DNA of 64,000 bases from CAVXXB01 sp963765585 (GTDB lineage: Bacteria > Calditrichota > Calditrichia > JAJRVZ01). Made by a program: the position numbers and the translations under genes. Shown here one piece after another: positions 56,791 to 64,000 of the stretch. The stretch is from contig CAVXXB010000001.1 of the NCBI GenBank assembly GCA_963765585.1, positions 248,001-312,000 of the forward strand. Reading direction: 5' to 3'. Numbering within the stretch: position 1 is the first letter of the stretch; each line of letters starts with the position of its first letter. Under the pieces are notes generated by a model that was not told the origin of the DNA, made no database searches, and saw only the letters and a list, made by a program, of their open reading frames with translations.

Positions 56791-57954
56791 CTATTTATTC
56801 AGTAATTCAATTTCTCGATATACTTCTTTTAAACTCATATTATTTTCCATTGCAACTCTTTTACATTCTTCAAATTCCGGACGAATTAACAATCTACCGC
56901 CTAAATTAACTTTTTTTACCGACATTTTACCAAATTTTGTTGAAATTACCTGTGTTTCACGATTGAGTACTGTTCGCACTACATCATATTTTCTTAAACC
57001 GATTGTTGTTGTCTCACTAAAAATTGATTTTTCGAGTTCCTGAACTAAGCCAGACTCACATAGAACCGATAAAATTATGCCAGGACGTCCTTTTTTCATT
57101 ATAATTTGCGATAGAAAAACATCTTTGGCACCCTTTTCAAGCATCTTTTCCATAATATATGGATAAATTTCCGGATTCAAATCGTCGATATTGGCTTCAA
57201 TCACGACAAGGCCCTCGGTGTGCAATTTGTCATCAATCTCTGCCGTTACAAGTCGCAATACATTGGGCCAGGCTTTTATATTTCTGGTTCCGGCACCAAA
57301 TCCAATTTCTTTAGGAATAAAGCTGATCGTTTCCGGCAATACGCCGCTTGATAATGTTTTTACTAATGTTGCACCTGTGGGGGTTGTTAATTCAATGCCG
57401 GCCTCCCTGTGCACCACCGGATAATCTTTTAACACCTCCAGGGCTGCGGGAGACGGCACCGGCATAACACCATGCTCCGTATCCGTAAATCCGCTGCCCA
57501 TTGGAATAGCAGAGGTATAAATTTTATCAAGTTGCAGATATTCAAAACCGATGATGGATCCCACAAGATCGATTATAGAATCAACCGCTCCCACTTCATG
57601 AAAATGAATTTCTTCAAGTTCAACACCATGTATCTTTGCCTCAGCTTTTCCAAGTATTGTAAACGCCGTGGTAGCTTTTTCTTTAACCGATTCCTTTAGC
57701 CCTGAATCGGTAATCAGTTTTATAATATTTGTATATGATCTGTGCGGCTGCTTTGATTCATCAAATTCTATATCAACAGTATATGCTTCAATATGATTTT
57801 TTATTATTTTTGAAAAGTTGATGCTGTAATTTTGCAACCCTAGTTTTTTTATTTCAGCTTTAATATGTGATTCCGGTACACCGCAGGCCACGAGGGCCGA
57901 AAGCGTCATGTCGCCACTGATTCCGGAAATACAATCCAAATATGCAATTTTCAT
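56791..57954 (-). CDS. larC: Nickel-pincer cofactor biosynthesis protein LarC
   Basis: CTP-dependent enzyme that inserts nickel into the pincer nucleotide of lactate racemase and related enzymes. 387 residues. Start KIAYLDCISGISGDM is the family signature; HFHEVGAVDSI and ELTTPTGATLVKTL follow, then the nickel-binding C-terminal half with ANIDDLNPE and KKGRPGIILSVL. Some species split it by a programmed frameshift; here it is one frame. LarB and LarE are not in the window. It overlaps waaA by 4 bases. Confidence 0.93.
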   Translation of the reverse strand: MKIAYLDCISGISGDMTLSALVACGVPESHIKAEIKKLGLQNYSINFSKIIKNHIEAYTVDIEFDESKQPHRSYTNIIKLITDSGLKESVKEKATTAFTILGKAEAKIHGVELEEIHFHEVGAVDSIIDLVGSIIGFEYLQLDKIYTSAIPMGSGFTDTEHGVMPVPSPAALEVLKDYPVVHREAGIELTTPTGATLVKTLSSGVLPETISFIPKEIGFGAGTRNIKAWPNVLRLVTAEIDDKLHTEGLVVIEANIDDLNPEIYPYIMEKMLEKGAKDVFLSQIIMKKGRPGIILSVLCESGLVQELEKSIFSETTTIGLRKYDVVRTVLNRETQVISTKFGKMSVKKVNLGGRLLIRPEFEECKRVAMENNMSLKEVYREIELLNK

Positions 57955-59225
57955 CTAGATTCCGTCAATATCTTGTTCCATTTTTCTAATAATTTATCTG
58001 TGGCGCCCGTATTTGACATCGCAAAATGCAGTGCTTTCTTTCCCAATCGTTCCCGCATCTGAGCATCACCTGTAAGATCATTTAAAACCGATAAAATTTC
58101 CGTTTGATTCCGCACAATCAAACCACCATTTTCATTGGCCAACTGAATGGCTTCATAGGAATTCTTATGAACCGGTCCATACAGAACCGGTATACCAAAA
58201 ATTGCCGGTTCCATGGAATTATGAATTCCTTGTTTAAAACTGCCTCCAACGTAAGCAATGTTCGCATAATGATACAGGCCGGCAAGATGACCGATCTCAT
58301 CTACAATAAGTACTCTTTGGTCAGACAGATTGTTAATCTTCGAAAATCTGATTGTACCCCACTTTGCATATTTTTTTTCGATTTCACTTATAAATGTTTG
58401 CTTTGGTTCATGGGGCACCAGCACAATTTTCCAATCATGTGTCCTTTTTAGTATTTCATCAAGAGCCGGAAAAAGGGGCGCGGCATCTTCCGGCCAGATA
58501 CTGCCACAAACAATGCAATTGGCAGAGTCGGTCCAATGTTCCGGTAATATCTTTTGTCTGTCGGCCGCCCGCTTCCTGTAGACAACCTGATCATATTTGG
58601 TATCGCCTAAAAACTCTACATTTGCCAATCCATATATATCCTGAAATCTCTGTGCATCCTCTTCAGATATAGTATATATTTTATCAATTGATCGATACAC
58701 GGAGGCTAAAAATCGTCTTACAATGATATTGGTTCTTGATGATGACTCTGACAAGGAGGCATTGATCAAATAAATTGGAATTTTCTTCTTTTTTGCACAC
58801 CAGACCTGGGCCGGCCACACATCGTGTTTTGCAATTATAAGCAAAGATGGGTTTGAAAGATTATAAAATTGCTCCCAATTTTTAAACGACTCCAATGGTA
58901 CGTAAGTACGAAAATCCATCCCCGGATCTAGCCTGGCATTATCATACCCAGAGGCAGAAAAAAAAGAAACTATATTTTGTGGATTATATTTTTGTTTTAT
59001 TTCTGATATTAACGGTTTAATATGCTCAAATTCGCCCAATGATGCGGTATGAAAAATCACTTTGGGGGATTTTCCCACAATGGACCGGGTCCATTCCTCC
59101 AGCTTTTCTAAAACAGCTCGCCTCTGATTCAAGCCTTCCCGAACTCTTGGGCGAAAGAGTGCAATCAGATTCGCCAGCAGGATTATCAATGGATTTATAA
59201 TAAATCTGTATAAAAAAACGATCAT
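57951..59225 (-). CDS. waaA: 3-deoxy-D-manno-octulosonic acid (Kdo) transferase
   Basis: Adds Kdo from CMP-Kdo to lipid A, so the organism makes LPS. A membrane anchor (about 1-22) is followed by the N-terminal GT30 domain (IFHTASLGEFEHIKPLI, FFSASGYDNAR, the AKHDVWP motif) and the GT-B C-terminal half (VPHEPKQ, VDEIGHLAGLYHYANIAYVGGSF, MEPAIFGIPVLYGP). 424 residues. It is bracketed by larC (overlap) and the GT9 gene (3-base gap). Confidence 0.95.
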   Translation of the reverse strand: MIVFLYRFIINPLIILLANLIALFRPRVREGLNQRRAVLEKLEEWTRSIVGKSPKVIFHTASLGEFEHIKPLISEIKQKYNPQNIVSFFSASGYDNARLDPGMDFRTYVPLESFKNWEQFYNLSNPSLLIIAKHDVWPAQVWCAKKKKIPIYLINASLSESSSRTNIIVRRFLASVYRSIDKIYTISEEDAQRFQDIYGLANVEFLGDTKYDQVVYRKRAADRQKILPEHWTDSANCIVCGSIWPEDAAPLFPALDEILKRTHDWKIVLVPHEPKQTFISEIEKKYAKWGTIRFSKINNLSDQRVLIVDEIGHLAGLYHYANIAYVGGSFKQGIHNSMEPAIFGIPVLYGPVHKNSYEAIQLANENGGLIVRNQTEILSVLNDLTGDAQMRERLGKKALHFAMSNTGATDKLLEKWNKILTESR

Positions 59226-59228
59226 GGT

Positions 59229-60236
59229 TTAAATTGTTTCCATTACTTTGTTCAAAACTATTTCCGGTGTAATCTCACGCATACACATAAAATGTTGTTT
59301 TGGGCACGAGTTTTTTCCAATATGTGAGCATGGGCGGCATTTCGCCTCATTATTTTCAACAACAATAGATTTTGCGCGGTAGGGATAAAAACCAAATTCT
59401 TTAACCGACGAACCAAAGATTGCTAGCACGGGTGTCTCTACAGCCGTTGCCATGTGCATCATTCCGCTGTCATTAGAAATTAGACAATTTATTTTGGATA
59501 TGACAAGACCCGACTCCAATAAATTTAATTTTCCACAAAAATTATAAACATTCGGCGTTTGTGCCAACCGTTTCCCAATTTCAATTTCTTTTTGTCCTCC
59601 GATAATACAAAAATTGTATTTAAATTTGTTTGAAATATTCTCAATAAGATCCTCAAAATATTCAATTGGCCAGCGTTTTGTAAAATAACCTGCCCCCGGG
59701 GCAATGCCGATCGTTGGTTGGGTCAATTCAACTTTTTCTTTAATAAGAAATTCATTTAGTCGTGTTTCTGTTTCCAGGTCCCAATATATTTCTAATCCTT
59801 TTTTATCATCGGTTATTCCGGCCATTTGTCCTACCTCAAGATATCTTTGAGGTATTGATTTCATTGTTGAAAATTTTCTTATTTTTAATTTAACCAGAGC
59901 TATCTGGGCGAGTTTATCTTTTCTAATATATGTTTTATTTTCACCTGAGATTTTGTATCTCAAATATATGCTTCTCGGATTGTTGTGCAAATCAAAGATA
60001 TAATCATATGAACTGCTTTCAAATTGTTCAATAAACTCTGATAAACGTGCTTTTTGTTCATTATCAAATTCAAAAACTCGATTTAGATGGGGATTAAATT
60101 TTAGAAGTGTTGAAAATTTTCTCTTAACGATGAAGTCAATTTCTGCCTTTGGGAAACATTGGCGGGCTTGTCGTATAAAAGCAGTTGTTAATAAAATATC
60201 GCCGATTGAACTGAGACGAATGATTAAAATCTTCAT
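59229..60236 (-). CDS. Glycosyltransferase family 9 (ADP-heptose:LPS heptosyltransferase-like)
   Basis: 335 residues. Start MKILIIRLSSIGDILLTTAFI is the GT9 signature. DLHNNPRSIYLRYK, the phosphate-binding IAPGAGYFTKRWP and LISNDSGMMHMATAVETPVLAIFGS motifs follow. The C-terminal cluster CRPCSHIGKNSCPKQHFMCM is Cys-rich, as in many heptosyltransferases. It is expected to extend the LPS core with heptose at the inner membrane; whether it is WaaC- or WaaF-like cannot be said. It overlaps the polyprenyl synthase gene by 4 bases. Confidence 0.92.
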   Translation of the reverse strand: MKILIIRLSSIGDILLTTAFIRQARQCFPKAEIDFIVKRKFSTLLKFNPHLNRVFEFDNEQKARLSEFIEQFESSSYDYIFDLHNNPRSIYLRYKISGENKTYIRKDKLAQIALVKLKIRKFSTMKSIPQRYLEVGQMAGITDDKKGLEIYWDLETETRLNEFLIKEKVELTQPTIGIAPGAGYFTKRWPIEYFEDLIENISNKFKYNFCIIGGQKEIEIGKRLAQTPNVYNFCGKLNLLESGLVISKINCLISNDSGMMHMATAVETPVLAIFGSSVKEFGFYPYRAKSIVVENNEAKCRPCSHIGKNSCPKQHFMCMREITPEIVLNKVMETI

Positions 60237-61210
60237 TTATTCCGGCCAATAACATAATCAACAAATTTAAAAGCATTTTCCTTTTTGAGAGAGTCGGGAA
60301 AAATTTTCAGATTATCTTTTGCCTTAGTGGCATAAGATTCCATGATTGTTTTTGCCCCGGAAAGACCACCATTTTCAATACAAAAAGTAATTATATTACT
60401 GATTTCCTCATCAGATGGGCCACGTTTCAATTTTTTAATGATTTTCTTTTTTTCTTTTTCCTGTGCATTTTTCATTGCCAGAATTAATGGAAGCGTTATT
60501 TTCTTCTCTTTTATATCTGCTCCTACTGGCTTTCCTACAATTTTCTGCTTTCCCTCATAATCAAGTATATCATCTTTTATCTGGAATGCTATTCCAAGGT
60601 GTTCGCCATATAGTTTTAGCGCATTGCGTTCTTCGTTTGAAGAATCAACCGTGATTGCTCCTAGTTCCGTACAGGCACTTATTAAAGCAGCCGTCTTATC
60701 AGAAATTAGTTTGAAATATTCTTCTTCATTAATGTTCAATTTTCTACTTTTTTCAATCTGGAAAAGTTCTCCCTGGCTCAATCTTCTCGATGTTTCTGCA
60801 AGGAGGTTCATAATTTCCATTTTTCCGGTTTCTGTTGCACTTATAAGCGATTTCGCCAATAAATAATCACCCATTAATACACTAATTTTATTTTTCCAAA
60901 TGGCATTTATTGCCGGAAAATTTCTTCTGATATTTGAATTGTCAACGACATCATCATGGATGAGTGTGGCAGTATGTAGAATTTCTATCAGGGTGGCAAC
61001 AATATATGTGTTTTTATTGGGCGTTCCCGCTAATTTTGAGCTGAGTATGACAAGAAGCGGTCTCAACCCCTTGCCTTTATGGCGAACAATATATTTGGCA
61101 ATATTATCAACAATTGCCACATCAGATTTCATAATTAAGGAAAAATTTTCCTTATATAGATTAAATTCAGTATTAAGGGATTTTTTTATATCGCGAATCA
61201 GAGGATGCAT
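60233..61210 (-). CDS. Polyprenyl diphosphate synthase (octaprenyl/heptaprenyl type)
   Basis: Trans-prenyltransferase that makes the isoprenoid tail of quinones. 325 residues with the two Asp-rich motifs DDVVD (86-90) and DDILD (213-217), plus KGKGLRPLLVIL and GEHLGIAFQIK. The chain length cannot be read, but the small residues ahead of the first motif suggest a long product. First gene of the LPS run, 4-base overlap with the GT9 gene; the 75-base gap to tatC may hold a promoter. Confidence 0.93.
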   Translation of the reverse strand: MHPLIRDIKKSLNTEFNLYKENFSLIMKSDVAIVDNIAKYIVRHKGKGLRPLLVILSSKLAGTPNKNTYIVATLIEILHTATLIHDDVVDNSNIRRNFPAINAIWKNKISVLMGDYLLAKSLISATETGKMEIMNLLAETSRRLSQGELFQIEKSRKLNINEEEYFKLISDKTAALISACTELGAITVDSSNEERNALKLYGEHLGIAFQIKDDILDYEGKQKIVGKPVGADIKEKKITLPLILAMKNAQEKEKKKIIKKLKRGPSDEEISNIITFCIENGGLSGAKTIMESYATKAKDNLKIFPDSLKKENAFKFVDYVIGRNK

Positions 61211-61285
61211 ATATTAGACAATTATCTTTTCTGCTATAAGTAATTAAAGAATATGAATTTATCGATCGCTATGGAGGGAATCAAG

Positions 61286-62032
61286 TCAATTTGTGATAGA
61301 CGTTGGTTTTGGACCGAAGACTTTCGCAATTATAATGCTGATTTCATATAAAATTACAATCGGAAAAGCGAGCATCACCTGGGTTGTGGGATCGGGAGGG
61401 GTAAGTATGGCGCCAAGTATGAATGCGCCAACAATCGCGTATTTACGATACTTCCTCATAAAATCTGCTGTTACTAATCCAAATTTAGCCAGTATTAAAC
61501 TCAGCATGGGCAATTCAAATACGACTCCAAAAACGATAATCAACCTTAAAAGAAATCCGATATAGAAATCCAATGCAATTTTATTTTCTATATCTATGGG
61601 AGCCAGGCTGAGAAAAAATTGTAATGCGTATGGGATAATAATAAAATATGCAAAAGCCCCTCCGGCTAAAAAACAGAAAACGGAAGCAAAAACGACAACC
61701 GGAAGTAATTTTTTTTCGGTTAAAAGTAATCCCGGGGCAACAAATTGCCAGAGCTGATAAAATATAACCGGCAGACTAAAAATAATACCGGCAAATAGCG
61801 CAATTTCCAGCTTGATTATAAAGACAGTTTGTACTTTAAGTACTTGTAATGGTACTGGTGGATCGATTTGTTTTCCAGGAAACAACAATAGTTCGAGAAT
61901 ATAATCAGAAAAATAAAAGCAGATGACCATCATAACAAAAACAGAGATAACGGATTTTAATAATCGCCATCTCAGTTCTTCAAGATGATCAAGAAAAGGC
62001 ATTTCTCTTTCTTCGGGTGTCTTATCTGTCAT
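61286..62032 (-). CDS. tatC: Sec-independent protein translocase TatC
   Basis: Core receptor of the twin-arginine export system. 248 residues with six helices. The N-terminal MPFLDHLEELRWRLLKS contains the signal-binding Glu/Arg face, and FELPMLSLILAKFGLVTADFMRKYRKYA and LTPPDPTTQVMLAFPI are the C-terminal signatures. It starts 10 bases inside the glyA gene end. No tatA/tatB is in the window. Confidence 0.97.
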   Translation of the reverse strand: MTDKTPEEREMPFLDHLEELRWRLLKSVISVFVMMVICFYFSDYILELLLFPGKQIDPPVPLQVLKVQTVFIIKLEIALFAGIIFSLPVIFYQLWQFVAPGLLLTEKKLLPVVVFASVFCFLAGGAFAYFIIIPYALQFFLSLAPIDIENKIALDFYIGFLLRLIIVFGVVFELPMLSLILAKFGLVTADFMRKYRKYAIVGAFILGAILTPPDPTTQVMLAFPIVILYEISIIIAKVFGPKPTSITN

Positions 62033-63326
62033 TGCTAAAACTATAAAGTGGAAATTGGCTGCTTAATTCAATTACTTCGTTCAAAAGACCGGTTATTACT
62101 TTTTCATCATCTATATTTTTTATCACGCGGTCTATAATCGTTGCAATTTGGACCATATCGGCTTCTTTCATGCCCTTAGTAGTAAGAGCTGCGGTTCCCA
62201 AACGAATACCACTGGTTACAAATGGACTGCGTGTATCAAACGGTACCATATTTTTATTTACGGTTATGCCTGCGGCATGCAAGGCGTCTTCGGCCGCACG
62301 TCCGGTAATTTCTTTTTTTGTCAGATCAACCAAAAAAACATGATTATCGGTTCCCCCGGAAACAATCTCATAGCCAAGCCGGATAAGTTCGTTACTTAAT
62401 GCTTTTGCATTATTTATAATTTGCTGGGCGTATGTTTTAAATTCTGGTTTTAATGCTTCGCCAAAAGCCACCGCTTTGGCTGCAATTACATGCATTAAAG
62501 GTCCGCCCTGAATTCCTGGCATGACATTGCTGTCAAAAATTTCAGACATCATTTTAACCCGGCCGGATTTTGGTGCAACAAGTCCCATCTTGTTTTCACT
62601 ATCTTTACCAACCAATATAATTCCGCCACGCGGACCACGTAATGTTTTATGTGTCGTAGAAGTTACGGCATCGCAAAAAGGAATAGGCGATGGGTGCAAT
62701 CCGGCGGCAATCAGGCCGGCTGGATGGGCAATATCGGCAAAAAGTATGCTGTTTGTTTCGTCGGCTATTTCACGAAATTTATCAAATTCATAAAAACGGG
62801 AGTAGGCGCTGGCTCCGACAACAATCATTTCTGGCTTGTTTTCACGGGCTAATTTAGCAACTTCTCCCATATCAATGCGGCCGCTGTCTTTATCAACACC
62901 ATAAGAAATAACCTGATACATTTTACCGGAAAAGTTAACCGGTGACCCATGGGTTAAATGGCCGCCATGAGCCAGGTTCATTCCAAGAATTGTAGCACCC
63001 GGTTTCAAATATGTAAAATAGACTGCCATGTTCGCCTGGCTGCCGGAATGTGGTTGTACGTTGGCATATTCACAGTTAAACAGCTTTTTAACCCTATCGC
63101 GTGCCAAATTTTCCGCAATGTCTACAAACTCACAGCCGCCATAGTACCTTTTCCCGGGATATCCCTCTGCATATTTATTGGTAAGAACGGAACCGGCAGC
63201 TTGAAGAACCGGCATACTAACAAAATTTTCTGAGGCAATTAATTCCAGTTTATTGTTTTGTCGATCCACCTCTCCGGTAATGGCATCGTAAATATCTTTG
63301 TCTGAAGATTTAATAGCATCTAACAT
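62022..63326 (-). CDS. glyA: Serine hydroxymethyltransferase
   Basis: PLP enzyme interconverting serine and glycine and feeding one-carbon units. 434 residues from the ATG at 63326, which has AGAGG 6 bases ahead; an in-frame TTG at 63332 would add two codons. The PLP lysine is in TSTTHKTLRGPRGG, the ELIASENFVSMPVL start and HVFLVDL motif are present. It follows rpiB with a 10-base gap. Confidence 0.97.
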   Translation of the reverse strand: MLDAIKSSDKDIYDAITGEVDRQNNKLELIASENFVSMPVLQAAGSVLTNKYAEGYPGKRYYGGCEFVDIAENLARDRVKKLFNCEYANVQPHSGSQANMAVYFTYLKPGATILGMNLAHGGHLTHGSPVNFSGKMYQVISYGVDKDSGRIDMGEVAKLARENKPEMIVVGASAYSRFYEFDKFREIADETNSILFADIAHPAGLIAAGLHPSPIPFCDAVTSTTHKTLRGPRGGIILVGKDSENKMGLVAPKSGRVKMMSEIFDSNVMPGIQGGPLMHVIAAKAVAFGEALKPEFKTYAQQIINNAKALSNELIRLGYEIVSGGTDNHVFLVDLTKKEITGRAAEDALHAAGITVNKNMVPFDTRSPFVTSGIRLGTAALTTKGMKEADMVQIATIIDRVIKNIDDEKVITGLLNEVIELSSQFPLYSFSNDR

Positions 63327-63336
63327 GGACAACCTC

Positions 63337-63777
63337 TTATAAACCGGTTAATCTGGATATTAAATTTATTCGGTCCTGATATTTGCCGCCCTCAAAGGAA
63401 GTATTTAACCAAACATCAACGATATCCAGGGCTTTACCCTCTGGAAGTTCTTCGCTACCCAAACATAGCACATTTGTATCGTTATATAGTCTGCTGAATT
63501 GGGCTGAATTTATCTCGGAGGCGACAACCGCGTGGACATTTTTTATTTTGTTCGCAGTAATACACATACCGATTCCGGTGCTACCGATAAGAATGCCACG
63601 ATCGTAATCTTCTTTGAAGATGGCAGAAGCTACTTTATATGCGTATTCCGCATAATCGCCTTCATTTATCTTGAAGGTACCAAAATCAGTAAAGGAAAAT
63701 CCTTTATTCTCAAGAAATTTTTTAATCGTATTTTTTAATTGGTACCCAATATTATCAGAACCCAATGCGATTTTCAA
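63337..63777 (-). CDS. rpiB: Ribose-5-phosphate isomerase B
   Basis: Interconverts ribose-5-phosphate and ribulose-5-phosphate. 146 residues. Landmarks: KIALGSDNIGYQLK start, GILIGSTGIGMCITANK with the catalytic Cys, and NDTNVLCLGSEELPEG. Translation appears to start at TTG (63777), 1 base after the stop of the upstream partial gene. It feeds the same operon as glyA and tatC. Confidence 0.94.
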   Translation of the reverse strand: MKIALGSDNIGYQLKNTIKKFLENKGFSFTDFGTFKINEGDYAEYAYKVASAIFKEDYDRGILIGSTGIGMCITANKIKNVHAVVASEINSAQFSRLYNDTNVLCLGSEELPEGKALDIVDVWLNTSFEGGKYQDRINLISRLTGL

Positions 63778-63778
63778 A

Positions 63779-64000
63779 CTACTTAATCCAGCTGGTATAG
63801 CATTTTAATTTAAGCGTTTTCCGATTCTGGTTCATAAACTTCTCTTCTTCGGTGGGCAAAACAGTCTTAAGCCCGCTCATACGTTTTTTTGCATCCGACT
63901 TAAATGCCGGATCATTAGCCGCTTTTTGATATGATTCGTATGCTTTTTGATATACCAGGCCGTCATCATATTTACGACCGCGTTTTTCCTTGTCCTGACA
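63779..64000 (-). CDS. C-terminal fragment of a protein with helical repeat-like sequence (cut by window edge)
   Basis: The last 73 codons of a gene that begins beyond the window, recovered by direct translation. The sequence is charged and helical (YDDGLVYQKAYESYQKAAND, then KKRMSGLKTVLP) and looks like the end of a TPR-type or lipoprotein-like protein. A single Cys opens the visible part. No family can be named from so short a piece. It ends 1 base before the rpiB start, so it shares that operon. Confidence 0.6.
   Translation of the reverse strand, partial: CQDKEKRGRKYDDGLVYQKAYESYQKAANDPAFKSDAKKRMSGLKTVLPTEEEKFMNQNRKTLKLKCYTSWIK

Noticed and set aside
56791..57954. Programmed frameshift in larC
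   Set aside because: Known in some species, but here the gene is one uninterrupted frame of normal length.
1..64000. tRNA, rRNA, CRISPR arrays, prophage or transposase genes
   Set aside because: I scanned both strands by eye for cloverleaf-like tails, spaced direct repeats and integrase or transposase motifs and found none that could be supported.

Overview
This is an AT-rich chromosomal window from a Gram-negative bacterium. It carries Kdo transferase, a family-9 LPS glycosyltransferase, an outer-membrane beta-barrel, TatC and HflKC. A PorX-type response regulator with a PglZ domain, CHASE2/FecR signalling, LVIVD and Ig-like repeat surface proteins, and a his operon with fused hisB and hisIE suggest the FCB superphylum (for example Marinimicrobia- or Calditrichota-like lineages). 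That placement is inferred from gene content; there is no rRNA or tRNA here to confirm it. No phage, CRISPR array, plasmid or insertion-sequence transposase is visible.

Layout. 1-8.9 kb (minus strand): tsaB (partial), tsaE, a PorX-like regulator, a CHASE2 adenylate cyclase, a large outer-membrane barrel, a FecR protein and a secreted protein, together an envelope-signalling cluster. 9-15.1 kb (minus): nucleoside salvage (punA, nupC, tdk, udk, cdd) with pgsA and sppA. 15.3-19.6 kb (minus): ssb, then a TPR histidine kinase with a sigma-54-type regulator. 20-24.1 kb (plus): a 1362-residue surface protein with an LVIVD propeller and 11 Ig-like repeats, divergent from the kinase pair. 24.2-36.6 kb: DUF502, ALDH7-type dehydrogenase, nadE, rsmI, a MATE transporter, tmk, ctpA, cca, an uncharacterised cysteine-rich gene pair with a THEP1-like NTPase, a LiaF-like protein and a TorD-like protein. 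36.6-45.5 kb: a second cyclase, then a complete hisGDCBHAF(IE) operon preceded by a recognisable histidine leader peptide and attenuator. 45.7-53.9 kb: serC, an alkyltransferase-like protein (PWHR motif), a MITE-like element, hflKC, an MFS transporter, small envelope proteins and an S9 peptidase. 54-64 kb (minus): a third cyclase, a ferritin-like protein, trmJ, larC, waaA, a heptosyltransferase-like gene, a polyprenyl synthase, tatC, glyA, rpiB and a truncated gene at the edge.

Two points stand out. First, six genes (porX-like, barrel, pgsA, nupC, histidine kinase, S9 peptidase) are each broken by exactly one extra base. Each is repaired by removing one C:G pair, and four of the six sites lie at the pentamer AGACT. 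This looks more like a systematic sequence error, possibly at a modified motif, than decay, but it should be settled first because it changes the reading of the signalling genes. Second, the his operon shows a full transcription-attenuation layout (promoter, His-rich leader peptide, terminator), which is notable outside Proteobacteria.

Three membrane-bound class III nucleotide cyclases with different sensory regions lie within 55 kb, so cyclic-nucleotide signalling is probably prominent in this organism; no cAMP receptor is visible in the window.
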